A stretch of DNA of 64,000 bases from JANXSS01 sp040385645 (GCA_040385645.1 JAZKGZ010000013.1:159408-223407); one strand, 5' to 3'; positions 1 to 9,786 are shown, numbered from the stretch's first letter. Translations and numbers: made by a program. Notes: generated from the sequence alone by a model not told the origin.

Positions 1-1
1 T

Positions 2-922
2 TGGTTGCGTCTAGACCGCAGCCGGGTTCGGCACACTTCTGGCTTGCAATGGCTGGGCTGGGCCGCCGTCACGCTGTGCCTGTCCCTGATCGGTGCGGGA
101 TTCATTTCACGCCTGATAAATCTGCCGCTCGCACGTCTGACCGCAGTGGCACGCGCCATCGCCAAAGGTGGCCAGCCGGATATCCTCCCCGAAGTCGGCC
201 CGCGCGAAATCCGTGAAGCCAACCGCAGTTTCAACCACATGGTCGGCGATCTTAATCGCATCGAATCGGATCGAGCCGTGGTGCTGGCGGGAATTTCCCA
301 CGACCTGCGCACACCGCTGGCACGCATGCAGCTTGAAGTCGAAATGGCCGGTTTCGACACTGCTGCGCGCGAAGGTATGCAATCGGATCTACGCCAGATG
401 GACGCGATCATCGACCAGTTTCTGGATTACGCCCGGCCAACCGATAGTGCGACATTCGAGGTCGTCGATTTCTCGGCACTGCTTCTAGATGTCGCGCACG
501 ACGCCAGCCGTATACCGGATATTTGTGTCACCACGGCAATTGCCGACGGCGTCACGATACTAGGCAACCCGGTCGATTTGAAGCGTGTGTTCAGTAACTT
601 GGTGGAGAACGCCCGCCGCTACGGACGACAGGAACCCTCGGATTTACTGGAAATCGATATCGCCTGCGCCGTGCGTCAGGGCCGCGCTGTGGTCGGATTC
701 ACCGATCACGGCAACGGCGTGCCGGCGGCCGAACTCGAACGCTTGCTACGGCCTTTTACGCGTATGGACGCAGCACGTGGACAGGCCAACGGTTCAGGCC
801 TCGGCTTGGCAATTGTGGAGCGGGTGGTAAAACGGCATATGGGCACCTTACGGCTGAGTAACCGGCAGCCGCATGGCTTTCAAATTGGCATTTCGTTGCC
901 GCTGTACAGTAGCAAGGATTAA
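2..922 (+). CDS. Sensor histidine kinase, C-terminal part (EnvZ-like), cut by window edge
   Basis: The reading frame is open at the left edge, so the N-terminal sensor region is missing. What remains (about 306 residues) begins just before a membrane segment, followed by a HAMP linker and a dimerisation/phosphoacceptor box, ISHDLRTPLARMQLE, whose His should be autophosphorylated. The ATP-binding domain follows, with an N box (NLVENARRYG), a G1 box (FTDHGNGVP) and a G2 box (GSGLGLAIVERV). The H-box and short HAMP spacing fit the EnvZ subgroup that pairs with OmpR-type regulators. The regulator would lie to the left, outside the window. The gene is convergent with ispDF across a 74-bp gap in which I see no strong terminator. 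The assignment to kinase is firm; the stimulus is unknown. Confidence 0.9.
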   Translation, partial: WLRLDRSRVRHTSGLQWLGWAAVTLCLSLIGAGFISRLINLPLARLTAVARAIAKGGQPDILPEVGPREIREANRSFNHMVGDLNRIESDRAVVLAGISHDLRTPLARMQLEVEMAGFDTAAREGMQSDLRQMDAIIDQFLDYARPTDSATFEVVDFSALLLDVAHDASRIPDICVTTAIADGVTILGNPVDLKRVFSNLVENARRYGRQEPSDLLEIDIACAVRQGRAVVGFTDHGNGVPAAELERLLRPFTRMDAARGQANGSGLGLAIVERVVKRHMGTLRLSNRQPHGFQIGISLPLYSSKD

Positions 923-996
923 CGCGACAGTCGCTGCGGTGTGAGCATGACCAAATAATTGCAATCCATCTTGCGTAATTCGTTGAGCACCCTCGA

Positions 997-2235
997 TTAT
1001 TCTTTTGTTTTCAGCAGCAACACCACCGCCTCGGCGGCAATTCCCTCTTCGCGCCCCAGATAGCCCAAGCGTTCGTTGGTCTTGGCTTTGACATTCACCT
1101 GACCCGTGCCAAGGTTCAAATCCTCGCTGATATGCGCCACCATGTGTGCGATATGCGGTGCCATTTTGGGTGCCTGAGCAATGATGGTCGCATCGACGTT
1201 ACCGATGCAATAACCGGCATGCGTCACCAGCTCGGCCGCGCGGCGCAACAGCATACGCGAATCCGCACCAGCGAATTGCGCATCCGTGTCGGAAAAATGA
1301 CGGCCGATATCACCTAACCCAGCTGCACCGAACAACGCATCGGTAATCGCATGCAGCAGCACGTCTGCATCCGAGTGGCCCAGTAAACCTTTGGGGTGAT
1401 CGATGGTCACACCGCCAATTATCAGTGCACGCCCCGCCACCAGCGCATGGCAGTCGTAACCTTGGCCGATCCGAAACGGCGGTGCCTTCTTGGGTGGATT
1501 CAAATACAGTTCTGCAAGAGACATATCTGTGGGTACGGTGAGTTTGAAATTACGTAAGTGACCAGGCACAAGCTTTGGTCGCAGGCCAAGTGCCTCGACG
1601 GCACTGGCTTCGTCGGTAAATACCCCCTCTTGCGCCAGCGCCTCGCACAGCAATCGGTAGCGAAACATCTGTGGCGTCTGTGCCGCCCACAAGCCTTCGC
1701 GCTCGACGGTACCGAGGATATGGCCATCGACATCGGCACGCTTGAGCGTATCGACTACCGGCAGCGCCAACAAGCCGCCGACCGGGTCGGTCTGTAGCAC
1801 GTCGATCAAATGTGCGAGGAGATCGACGCTCAACCCAGGGCGGGCGGCATCGTGTACCAGCACCCAATCGTCGTCGGCAACGATGCCTTTCAAAGCCGCC
1901 AATCCATTACGAACCGTGTCGCGCCGGCTGGCACCGCCATTTCGTAGTACGGTCAATCGGTGGTCTGGCGTTGAGTGCGTTGTCGAAATTTTATTCACGC
2001 CGCTGCTTGCGGAATCGCTCGGCGAATCGTTCATCGCTGCAAGCATCGAATCAATTGATTCGTCGTCCGGTGCCACCACCACATATGTGTGTGCGATCTG
2101 CGTGGAAGCCAGGAAGGTTTCGACCACATGTTGCAATACTGGCTTGCCTGCGACATGCAAATATTGCTTGGGCAACTCTGCCGCCATACGCGTGCCCGTA
2201 CCAGCGGCAGGAATCACAGAAAAGAACTTGTTCAT
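997..2235 (-). CDS. ispDF: Bifunctional IspD/IspF (MEP-pathway isoprenoid synthesis)
   Basis: One 412-residue frame carries two enzymes of the MEP pathway. Residues 1-240 are IspD (MEP cytidylyltransferase), with the nucleotide loop AAGTGTRM and the LVHDAARPGL motif. Residues from about 254 are IspF (cyclodiphosphate synthase), starting at FRIGQGYDCH, with GHSDADVLLHAITDAL supplying zinc and substrate ligands. No stop separates them; the linker is only about ten residues rich in Pro and Lys. In E. coli the two genes are separate neighbours, so this looks like an in-frame fusion as known in alpha- and epsilonproteobacteria. A Ser/Thr-rich insert sits at residues 68-92 of IspD. The ATG at 2235 is chosen because the IspD domain begins there; the frame continues upstream without homology. 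Confidence 0.92.
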   Translation of the reverse strand: MNKFFSVIPAAGTGTRMAAELPKQYLHVAGKPVLQHVVETFLASTQIAHTYVVVAPDDESIDSMLAAMNDSPSDSASSGVNKISTTHSTPDHRLTVLRNGGASRRDTVRNGLAALKGIVADDDWVLVHDAARPGLSVDLLAHLIDVLQTDPVGGLLALPVVDTLKRADVDGHILGTVEREGLWAAQTPQMFRYRLLCEALAQEGVFTDEASAVEALGLRPKLVPGHLRNFKLTVPTDMSLAELYLNPPKKAPPFRIGQGYDCHALVAGRALIIGGVTIDHPKGLLGHSDADVLLHAITDALFGAAGLGDIGRHFSDTDAQFAGADSRMLLRRAAELVTHAGYCIGNVDATIIAQAPKMAPHIAHMVAHISEDLNLGTGQVNVKAKTNERLGYLGREEGIAAEAVVLLLKTKE

Positions 2236-2287
2236 TGCGGGGAAGTGATACAGCGAGGGGAAACAAGAAAATCGGGTTGGTGGTTTA

Positions 2288-2315
2288 TAATCGCACCTCC
2301 AAATTTCATTGTCAA
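2288..2315 (-). promoter_or_regulatory. Candidate sigma-70 promoter for ispDF
   Basis: On the minus strand a perfect TTGACA (2315-2310) is followed after 16 bases by GATTAT (2293-2288), leaving about a 50-base leader to the ispDF ATG. The plus strand of the same segment reads TATAAT at 2286-2291, which could instead serve mfd, although no good -35 lies at the right spacing there. The placement is an inference from consensus matching. Confidence 0.45.
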
Positions 2316-2357
2316 TCGAGCAAATTCTCGGGTTGATAAGCCAGTAGTCGGTACCTG

Positions 2358-5300
2358 ATGTCTCTCGACCTGAAAAAACTTCTTCCAAAACCGGGCGTAC
2401 GCTTCGCCCTGCCACCTGTACACGGTTCTTGCGACGCCTACGCGCTAGCTCAAGCGGCCATCGCGCTGAAAGCAGACAAGCGCATGTTGGCGGTGGTAGT
2501 GGCCAATGCCGCAGACGCCCAACGTTTGCTGACTGAAATTCCCTGGTTCGCCGATTCCGCGGCGCTGACGCTGCGCTGTCATTTGCTGCCCGATTGGGAA
2601 ACCTTACCCTACGATGCTTTTTCACCGCATCAAGATTTGGTGTCTGAACGCCTCGCAACGCTCTATGAAGTACAAAACGGTCAATGCGACGTATTGCTGG
2701 TGCCGGCTACGACCGCCCTTGTGCGCATGGCACCGCCATCTTTTTTGGCTGGGTACACGTTTTATTTCAAGCAAGGCGAGATGCTCGACGAGGCGCGCCT
2801 AAAAAGTCAGTTGACGCTGGCCGGCTATACGCATGTCGCACAAGTAATGTCCCCGGGTGAGTACTCGGTACGCGGCGGGCTGATCGATCTGTTTCCCATG
2901 GGTTCGGCACTGCCTTATCGCATCGACCTGTTCGGCGACGTGATCGAAACGATCCGCACCTTCGATGCCGATACCCAACGCTCGCTGTATCCGGTCAAGG
3001 AAGTCCGCATGCTGCCAGGGCGCGAATTTCCCATGGATGAAGCGGCTCGTACGGCGTTTCGTAGCCGCTGGCGCGAAGCCATCGAGGGTGACCCCAGCCG
3101 TTCGACGATCTACAAAGATATTGGCCAGGGTATCGCCTCGGCAGGCATCGAATACTACCTGCCACTGTTTTTCGATGAAACCGCGACCCTGTTCCAATAC
3201 TTGCCTGCAGATGTAACCTTTGCCCTGGTCGGCGACATCGATGCCTCTATCAAGCGGTTCTGGAACGATACCAATTCGCGCTTCAAATTTTTGAAGGCAG
3301 ATCGCGACCGGCCTCTGTTGCCACCCGAGAAGCTGTTTCTTTCGGATGAAGATTTTTTCACCCTGGCAAAGCCGTATGGGCGCTGGATCGTGCGCCAGGA
3401 AGATAGTGCGTCGGAAATCTCGGAGCCGTTGCCCAATATCGCGGTCAACCGTCGGGCCGACGATCCATTGGGAAGCTTTCGTAGTTATCTTGCGTTATGC
3501 GAAAAGAATAATCGGCGGGTATTGATCTGTGCCGAATCCAACGGTCGGCGTGAAACACTGCAGCAGTATTTTGACGAATACAAGTTGCCGGCGACAGGCT
3601 GCGACGGCTTCGATGCGTTTGCCAAGGCGTCCGCATCGCTAATGCTGGGTGTGGCACCGCTGCACGCAGGCTTTGCTTTACCGAAAGCGGCCGGTAACCT
3701 GGCATTCGTGACCGAAACCGAGTTATATGCGGGATCGGGTCGGCGTATCGGCAAAAAGAAACAAGAGGCCGTGACGCAGGTCGAATTCATGGTGCGCGAT
3801 CTGTCCGAACTCAAGATCGGCGATCCGGTGGTGCATGCCAATCATGGTATCGGGCGTTACATGGGCTTGATCAGCATGGATTTGGGCGAAGGCGAAACCG
3901 AGTTCCTGCATCTCGAATATGCCAAAGATACCAAGCTGTATGTACCGGTTTCGCAATTGCACGTAATTTCCAGATATTCCGGCGCTTCGCCGGAAGATGC
4001 GCCGCTACATTCCCTGGGCTCCGGCCAGTGGGACAAGGCAAAACGGCGAGCTGCTCAACAAATTCGCGATACTGCCGCCGAATTGCTGAATTTATATGCG
4101 CGGCGCGCGCTGCGCCAGGGGCACAGCTTCGCTTACTCTGCACACGACTACGACGCCTTCGCCGAAAGCTTCGGCTTCGAGGAAACGCCCGACCAGGCAG
4201 CGGCGATCAGGGCGGTCATCCAAGACATGACAGGCGGCAAACCGATGGACCGGTTGATTTGCGGCGACGTCGGCTTCGGTAAAACCGAGGTTGCCCTGCG
4301 CGCTGCATTCGTCGCAGTGCTGGGTGGCAAACAGGTCGCTATCCTGGCACCGACGACGTTGCTGGCAGAGCAGCATGCACAAACCTTCACCGATCGCTTC
4401 GCCGACTGGCCGGTGAAGATCGCCGAACTCTCGCGTTTTCGGAGTGGCAAGGAAATTGCTCAGGCGATCAAGGGCATGGCGGACGGCACCCTCGATATCG
4501 TGATCGGCACGCACAAGCTGCTCTCGCCGGATGTGAAATTCACGCGTCTGGGTCTGGTAATCATCGACGAAGAGCATCGCTTCGGCGTGCGCCAGAAAGA
4601 AGCGCTGAAAGCGCTACGCGCAGAAGTCGATGTGTTGACTCTCACGGCAACGCCCATTCCGCGAACGCTCGGCATGGCGCTCGAAGGCTTGCGGGACTTT
4701 TCCATCATCGCCACGGCACCGCAAAAGCGGCTGGCCATCAAAACATTCGTGCGCAGCGAAGGTGAATCGATCATCCGCGAAGCCTGCCTGCGTGAACTAA
4801 AGCGTGGCGGCCAAGTGTACTTTCTGCACAATGAAGTCGAAACCATCAACAATCGTCGGGCGATGCTCGAAGCATTGTTGCCGGAAGCACGCATCGCCGT
4901 GGCGCATGGGCAAATGCACGAGCGCGATCTGGAAAAAGTGATGCGCGATTTCGTGGCGCAGCGCTTCAATATTCTGCTGTGCACCACGATTATCGAAACC
5001 GGTATCGACGTGCCGACTGCGAATACCATTGTCATGCACAGGGCCGACAAATTCGGTCTGGCGCAGCTGCATCAGTTGCGCGGCCGGGTTGGCCGCTCGC
5101 ATCATCAAGCCTATGCCTACTTATTGGTCAATGATGTACAGACATTGACCAAGCTTGCGCAACGTCGCCTTGATGCCATTCAGCAGATGGAAGAACTCGG
5201 TAGCGGTTTCTATCTGGCTATGCACGACCTAGAAATTCGCGGTGCCGGTGAAGTACTCGGTGACAATCAATCGGGCGAGATGCACGAGATCGGCTTCCAA

Positions 5301-5813
5301 CTGTATTCGGACATGCTAAACGAAGCAGTGCGCTCTTTGAAACAAGGCAAGGAGCCCGATCTTGCTGCACCGTTATCGACCACGACCGAAATTAATCTGC
5401 ACGTGCCGGCGTTGCTGCCCAACGATTTTTGCGGCGACGTGCACGAGCGCCTGTCGCTCTACAAACGCCTGGCCAATTGCGTGCGACCGGACGCCATCGA
5501 CGATCTGCAGGAAGAATTGATCGATCGTTTCGGCAAATTACCCGAGCCGGCGAAGGCGCTGGTGGAAACACACCGCTTGCGTGTCGCCGCCAAGCCAGTC
5601 GGTATCGTAAAAATCGATGCGCATACCGAGTCCGCGCTGCTGCAGTTCGAACCGAACCCACCGATCGACGCCATGCGCATCATTGAACTGATTCAGAAAA
5701 ACCGCCACATCAAACTCAACGGCCAGGACAAATTGCGCATTACGATCAACATGCCCGATCTGGCGTCGCGGGTAGCGCAGGTCAAGGCAACCATCAAGGC
5801 ATTGGCGGCATGA
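2358..5813 (+). CDS. mfd: Transcription-repair coupling factor Mfd
   Basis: At 1151 residues this is the normal length for Mfd, the ATP-driven translocase that removes RNA polymerase stalled at DNA lesions and recruits UvrA. The N-terminal UvrB-like domain (with LLPDWETLPYDAFSPH) is followed by the RNA-polymerase-interacting domain (VVHANHGIGRY near residue 495). The RecG-like superfamily 2 motor comes next, with Walker A GDVGFGKTEVALRA near residue 637, the DEEH box near 737 and the TATPIPRTL motif. The C-terminal TRCF domain is present. The start at 2358 gives a conserved MSLDLKKLLPKPG beginning; the Shine-Dalgarno is weak. It is divergent from ispDF and overlaps serB by ATGA, so the two are probably co-transcribed. 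Confidence 0.97.
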   Translation: MSLDLKKLLPKPGVRFALPPVHGSCDAYALAQAAIALKADKRMLAVVVANAADAQRLLTEIPWFADSAALTLRCHLLPDWETLPYDAFSPHQDLVSERLATLYEVQNGQCDVLLVPATTALVRMAPPSFLAGYTFYFKQGEMLDEARLKSQLTLAGYTHVAQVMSPGEYSVRGGLIDLFPMGSALPYRIDLFGDVIETIRTFDADTQRSLYPVKEVRMLPGREFPMDEAARTAFRSRWREAIEGDPSRSTIYKDIGQGIASAGIEYYLPLFFDETATLFQYLPADVTFALVGDIDASIKRFWNDTNSRFKFLKADRDRPLLPPEKLFLSDEDFFTLAKPYGRWIVRQEDSASEISEPLPNIAVNRRADDPLGSFRSYLALCEKNNRRVLICAESNGRRETLQQYFDEYKLPATGCDGFDAFAKASASLMLGVAPLHAGFALPKAAGNLAFVTETELYAGSGRRIGKKKQEAVTQVEFMVRDLSELKIGDPVVHANHGIGRYMGLISMDLGEGETEFLHLEYAKDTKLYVPVSQLHVISRYSGASPEDAPLHSLGSGQWDKAKRRAAQQIRDTAAELLNLYARRALRQGHSFAYSAHDYDAFAESFGFEETPDQAAAIRAVIQDMTGGKPMDRLICGDVGFGKTEVALRAAFVAVLGGKQVAILAPTTLLAEQHAQTFTDRFADWPVKIAELSRFRSGKEIAQAIKGMADGTLDIVIGTHKLLSPDVKFTRLGLVIIDEEHRFGVRQKEALKALRAEVDVLTLTATPIPRTLGMALEGLRDFSIIATAPQKRLAIKTFVRSEGESIIREACLRELKRGGQVYFLHNEVETINNRRAMLEALLPEARIAVAHGQMHERDLEKVMRDFVAQRFNILLCTTIIETGIDVPTANTIVMHRADKFGLAQLHQLRGRVGRSHHQAYAYLLVNDVQTLTKLAQRRLDAIQQMEELGSGFYLAMHDLEIRGAGEVLGDNQSGEMHEIGFQLYSDMLNEAVRSLKQGKEPDLAAPLSTTTEINLHVPALLPNDFCGDVHERLSLYKRLANCVRPDAIDDLQEELIDRFGKLPEPAKALVETHRLRVAAKPVGIVKIDAHTESALLQFEPNPPIDAMRIIELIQKNRHIKLNGQDKLRITINMPDLASRVAQVKATIKALAA

Positions 5814-6697
5814 CCGCCTTTGATACCGTCATGTCCGAATTTTCGATGAACCTCGTCGTGCAGGCACCATTGGAAACGCATGCCGATGCAGGCATGCTCG
5901 ATGTGCTCGCCAAGCTTGCCGGAGCAACATCAATGGAGTCGCTCAGTTCGCATGTATGGCGTTGCAAGCTGGTGTCGGCAACGATGCAGACGCGAGACGA
6001 CATCACAGCCCAGGCGCTGGCTGCAGGGCTGGACGTCGCGTTCGTGCCGGCCGGACGGCACCTGCACGATTTCAAGCTACTGGTGATGGACATGGATTCG
6101 ACGCTGATCACCATCGAATGTATCGATGAAATCGCTGATATGCAGGGTTTGAAACCACAAGTGGCGGCGATCACGGAAGCTACGATGCGCGGTGACCTAC
6201 CCTTTCCAGAAAGCTTGGTCAGGCGCGTGGCCTTGCTAGAAGGGCTAGATGCCAGCGCACTCAAACGTGTTATCGATGAACGGCTGCAACTGTCTTCGGG
6301 TGCCGAGGCAATGCTGGCCGCAGTTCAAGCTGCTGGCCTAAAAACCCTACTGGTATCGGGTGGCTTCACGTATTTCACCAACCACATGCAGGAAACGCTC
6401 GGCCTCGATTTTGCGCATGCCAATCAACTCGAAATCGTCGATGGCAAGCTGACAGGCCGGGTGCTCGGCGAAATCGTGGATGCCGAAGCGAAACGGCAAA
6501 CCGTGGAAGAGACCTGCGCCAACCTCGGCATCACGCCGGCGCAGACAATCATCATGGGAGATGGCGCAAATGACTTGAAAATGATGGCCATCGCCGGCAT
6601 CTCCGTAGCATTCCGCGCGAAACCGGTCGTACGGGCACAGGCGGATATTGCGCTGAACTTCGTTGGCCTGGATGGCATTCTGGCATTGTTCGACTAA
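5810..6697 (+). CDS. serB: Phosphoserine phosphatase SerB
   Basis: SerB performs the last step of serine synthesis, hydrolysing O-phosphoserine. The 295-residue protein has an N-terminal ACT-like regulatory segment and a C-terminal HAD phosphatase. The HAD motifs are visible: DMDSTLI near residue 92 (first Asp is the nucleophile), the LLVSGGFTYF motif, a conserved Lys before the final motif, and MGDGANDLKMM, which binds magnesium. The ATG overlaps the mfd stop (ATGA). Alternative downstream starts exist (Met at 5831), but the overlap favours 5810. No terminator is obvious after the stop. Confidence 0.95.
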   Translation: MTAFDTVMSEFSMNLVVQAPLETHADAGMLDVLAKLAGATSMESLSSHVWRCKLVSATMQTRDDITAQALAAGLDVAFVPAGRHLHDFKLLVMDMDSTLITIECIDEIADMQGLKPQVAAITEATMRGDLPFPESLVRRVALLEGLDASALKRVIDERLQLSSGAEAMLAAVQAAGLKTLLVSGGFTYFTNHMQETLGLDFAHANQLEIVDGKLTGRVLGEIVDAEAKRQTVEETCANLGITPAQTIIMGDGANDLKMMAIAGISVAFRAKPVVRAQADIALNFVGLDGILALFD

Positions 6698-6777
6698 GTT
6701 GTTTGGCTGAATTTGGCAGTGAGCAGGGCAATAAGCTGGTCAGCTACAATCGTATTCAACGCTTAAGGAGCATCAAC

Positions 6778-7140
6778 ATGGAACAAGCTTTAGTGCTGGA
6801 CAGTAAGTTGCAAACGGAAAAGACCATCGCCTGGTGGCTCTACGTCGGCCATGGCTTAAGTTTTTTATTAACGCTCACGACGTTTTCCTGGATTCCGCTG
6901 ATCATCAATTTCGTCAAACGGCCCGATACCGAAGGCACCTTCGTGCGTAGCCACCACAGTTGGCAAATTCGTTCGTTCATTTGGTTTTGGTTATGGATGG
7001 CGCTTGCCGGTATCTTGTGGTTCACGGTTGTGGGAATACCTGTCGCGATGCTGATCATGGGCGTGGCATGGCTCTGGAAAGCCTATCGGCTGATCAAAGG
7101 CATACTCGATCTCGGCAAAAATCAGGCGATGCCGGTCTAG
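6778..7140 (+). CDS. Small membrane protein, DUF4870/Tic20-like
   Basis: A 120-residue protein with three to four hydrophobic segments and the layout of the DUF4870 family: a first membrane hairpin ending in IPLIINFVKRP, a polar stretch with SHHSWQIR, then two more membrane spans and a basic tail. The function of the family is not known. The ATG at 6778 is preferred over an upstream in-frame start because a strong ribosome-binding site (TAAGGAG at 6764-6770) lies seven bases before it. It follows serB by 80 bp and is convergent with metC. Confidence 0.75.
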   Translation: MEQALVLDSKLQTEKTIAWWLYVGHGLSFLLTLTTFSWIPLIINFVKRPDTEGTFVRSHHSWQIRSFIWFWLWMALAGILWFTVVGIPVAMLIMGVAWLWKAYRLIKGILDLGKNQAMPV

Positions 7141-7162
7141 CGCTCTCGCGTAAGGCAAACGA

Positions 7163-8323
7163 CTATAACGCAGCCAAGGCCTGATCCAGATCACCGATCA
7201 GGTCGGCCGGGTCTTCCAGGCCGATATTGAAGCGTATGAGTTGCCCAGTGCCCTGCCACTGACGCCGCATCGTCTGCACGCGGTACGGCATACACAAGCT
7301 ATTGGCACCGCCCCAGCTAAAGCCGATTTTGAAGAGTTTTAACTGATCGACGAAGCGGTCGGTTTGCGCTTCTGAAAATCGTTCGTCGAACACCACTGAA
7401 AACAGCCCCGCTGCCCCCCTAAAATCCCGCTGCCACGTCGCATGACCAGGGCAATCGGCGAACGCCGGGTGCAGCACTCTAGCCACTTCCGGGCGCGCCT
7501 TGAGCCATGCAGCAACCGAGCGTGCGCCTGTATCGTGCGCATCGAAGCGCAGCTTCATCGTGGGCAAGCCACGCATGACCAGAAATGCATCGTCCATGCC
7601 GACGCCCAATCCCAGGCGCATGTGCGCCAGGCCCAACCTGCGGTGCAATTCGGGCTCGTGGGTAATGACCGCGCCCATCAACACATCCGATCCACCGGAC
7701 TGATATTTGGTCAACGCCTGCATCACGATATCGACACCATGGGCAAATGCATCGAAGGCAATACCCGCCGACCAGGTATTGTCCAGGGCCACCAGGGCGC
7801 CCTGTGCATGCACCGCAGTGCAAATAGCTGGGATGTCCGGCACTTCCATCGTTACCGAGCCCGGTGCTTCGGCCCAGACCAATCTGGTATTCGGCTGCAA
7901 CCGTTCCGTTATCGCGGCGCCGATCATCGGATCGTAATACCGCACCGTGATGCCAAAATCCCGCTGCAGCCAGTCGCCTAGTTCGCGGTTCGGGTTGTAG
8001 ACATTGTCGGGTAACAGCATGTCGTCACCGCTTTTAAGCAAGGCCAGATCGATCAAGCCGATCGCTGCCAGGCCGCTGGGCGCGAGCAAGCAATGCCTGC
8101 CGCCCTCGATTTCGGCCAGGCGCGCTTCCAACGTGAAAGAAGTCGGCGTGCCATGCAGGCCATAGGTATAGCCGCGCTTGTCTTGCCAGTTTCGGGAACG
8201 CATCGCCGCCACATCAGGAAACAATACCGTCGAGGCATGATGAATCGCCGATGGAAATGCTGCGAAGCCTTCCGGCGGCACGTAGCTGCCTTGTACCAAG
8301 GTCGTCTGCAAGGATTTTTTCAT
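7163..8323 (-). CDS. metC: Cystathionine beta-lyase MetC-type PLP enzyme
   Basis: This 386-residue protein belongs to the Cys/Met-metabolism PLP family, fold type I. It has YTYGLHGTPTS, LLAPSGLAAIGL and, near residue 206, ALTKYQSGGSD, where the Lys should form the Schiff base with PLP. The closest family pattern is cystathionine beta-lyase, which cleaves cystathionine to homocysteine, pyruvate and ammonia in methionine synthesis. The ATG at 8323 gives the conserved MKKSLQTTLV beginning; an upstream extension to 8377 has no homology and would overlap rimO. It lies 25 bp after rimO on the same strand, so they are likely one transcript. Confidence 0.88.
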   Translation of the reverse strand: MKKSLQTTLVQGSYVPPEGFAAFPSAIHHASTVLFPDVAAMRSRNWQDKRGYTYGLHGTPTSFTLEARLAEIEGGRHCLLAPSGLAAIGLIDLALLKSGDDMLLPDNVYNPNRELGDWLQRDFGITVRYYDPMIGAAITERLQPNTRLVWAEAPGSVTMEVPDIPAICTAVHAQGALVALDNTWSAGIAFDAFAHGVDIVMQALTKYQSGGSDVLMGAVITHEPELHRRLGLAHMRLGLGVGMDDAFLVMRGLPTMKLRFDAHDTGARSVAAWLKARPEVARVLHPAFADCPGHATWQRDFRGAAGLFSVVFDERFSEAQTDRFVDQLKLFKIGFSWGGANSLCMPYRVQTMRRQWQGTGQLIRFNIGLEDPADLIGDLDQALAAL

Positions 8324-8348
8324 GGTCGTTTTATGGCTGTCTTGATGG

Positions 8349-9710
8349 TCATGCCTGCGCCCACAGGTCGTGCGCACCCGCAGCTGTGACTTTTACCTCC
8401 ACGAACTCGCCCACCTTGAGCTTCAGATGCGGCTCGTAAGGTGGCTTCACGTACACGACACCATCGATTTCCGGCGCGTCGGCGCTGGAGCGGCCCACGC
8501 CGCCGGTGCGATTGACTTCGTCGATCAGTACCCGCATGGTGCTGCCGATTTTTGCTTGCAAGCGATTCTTGGAGATGGTCTCCTGCAGTTGCATAACCCG
8601 GCCACGGCGCTCTTCCCGCAATGCTTCCGGCACCGCATCGGGCAAATCGTTTGCCGTCGCACCCGCCACTGGCGAGTAAGCAAAACAACCAAGACGATCG
8701 ATCTGGGCTTCTTGCAAAAAATCCAGCAGATACTCGAATTCCGCCTTGGTTTCACCGGGAAAGCCGGCAATAAACGTAGAGCGGATTGTTATGTCCGGGC
8801 ACAACGCCCGCCATGCCTGGATACGCTCGATATTCTTTTCGCCGCTAGCCGGGCGCTTCATGCGCTTCAACACGTCGGGGTGAGCATGTTGCAGCGGCAC
8901 ATCCAAATACGGCACGATACGCCCCTCTGCCATCGACGGGATGATCGCATCCACATGCGGATAAGGGTAGACATAATGCAGCCGCACCCACGCACCGTAA
9001 CCTGCCGCCAGTTCGCCCAGGGCTTCGACCAGCTGCGTCATGTGGGTGCGCACCGGCTTGCCGTTCCAGAAACCGGTACGGAATTTCACATCCACGCCAT
9101 AGGCGCTCGTATCCTGCGAGATCACCAACAATTCCCGTACGCCAGCCTTGAAAAGATTCTCGGCTTCCAGCATGACATCGGCAATCGGCCGCGATACCAG
9201 ATCGCCACGCATCGACGGAATGATGCAGAAACTGCAGCGGTGATTGCACCCCTCGGAAATCTTGAGATAAGCGTAGTGGCGCGGCGTGAGTTTGATCCCG
9301 TGCGCCGGCACCAGATCGAGGAATGGCGCATGCGGCTTGGGCAAATGCAAATGCACCGCATCCATCACCTCGGCCAGGGCATGCGGGCCAGTAACCGCCA
9401 GTACCTTCGGATGCACCTTCAGGATAATGTCGTCGCCGCTGGCATCTTTCTTCGCACCCAGGCAACCAGTCACGATCACCTTGCCGTTTTCATGCAACGC
9501 CTCGCCGATGGCGTCCAGCGACTCCTGCACTGCGGCGTCGATGAAGCCGCAGGTGTTGACGATGACCAGATCCGCACCATCGTAAGACTTTGCCGTGTCG
9601 TAGCCTTCTGCCCGAAGTTGCGTGAGAATTTGTTCGGAGTCGACTAAAGCTTTGGGGCAGCCTAGGGAGACGAAACCGACTTTTGGGGATATGGGAGGTA
9701 CGGAGGACAT
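8349..9710 (-). CDS. rimO: Ribosomal protein S12 methylthiotransferase RimO
   Basis: RimO is a radical-SAM enzyme that adds a methylthio group to an aspartate of ribosomal protein S12. The 453-residue protein shows all three parts. The N-terminal MTTase domain has cysteines at about 18, 54 and 83 (SLGCPK, VNTCGF, VTGCLG). The radical-SAM domain carries CNHRCSFC from about 155. A C-terminal TRAM domain begins near residue 385. RimO-type features such as ISEGCNHRCSFCIIP separate it from MiaB. It sits downstream of phaC-phaR and directly before metC. Confidence 0.96.
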   Translation of the reverse strand: MSSVPPISPKVGFVSLGCPKALVDSEQILTQLRAEGYDTAKSYDGADLVIVNTCGFIDAAVQESLDAIGEALHENGKVIVTGCLGAKKDASGDDIILKVHPKVLAVTGPHALAEVMDAVHLHLPKPHAPFLDLVPAHGIKLTPRHYAYLKISEGCNHRCSFCIIPSMRGDLVSRPIADVMLEAENLFKAGVRELLVISQDTSAYGVDVKFRTGFWNGKPVRTHMTQLVEALGELAAGYGAWVRLHYVYPYPHVDAIIPSMAEGRIVPYLDVPLQHAHPDVLKRMKRPASGEKNIERIQAWRALCPDITIRSTFIAGFPGETKAEFEYLLDFLQEAQIDRLGCFAYSPVAGATANDLPDAVPEALREERRGRVMQLQETISKNRLQAKIGSTMRVLIDEVNRTGGVGRSSADAPEIDGVVYVKPPYEPHLKLKVGEFVEVKVTAAGAHDLWAQA

Positions 9711-9786
9711 GAGATTTTTAACTCTGGAGACCGGGAAAAGCGGCCATTGTACTGCTTGTGCGGGTGCGAATGAGGAGGTGGGAACT

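Noticed and set aside
8370..9647. 425-codon open frame on the plus strand
   Set aside because: Antisense shadow of rimO with His/Arg-rich composition and no domain.
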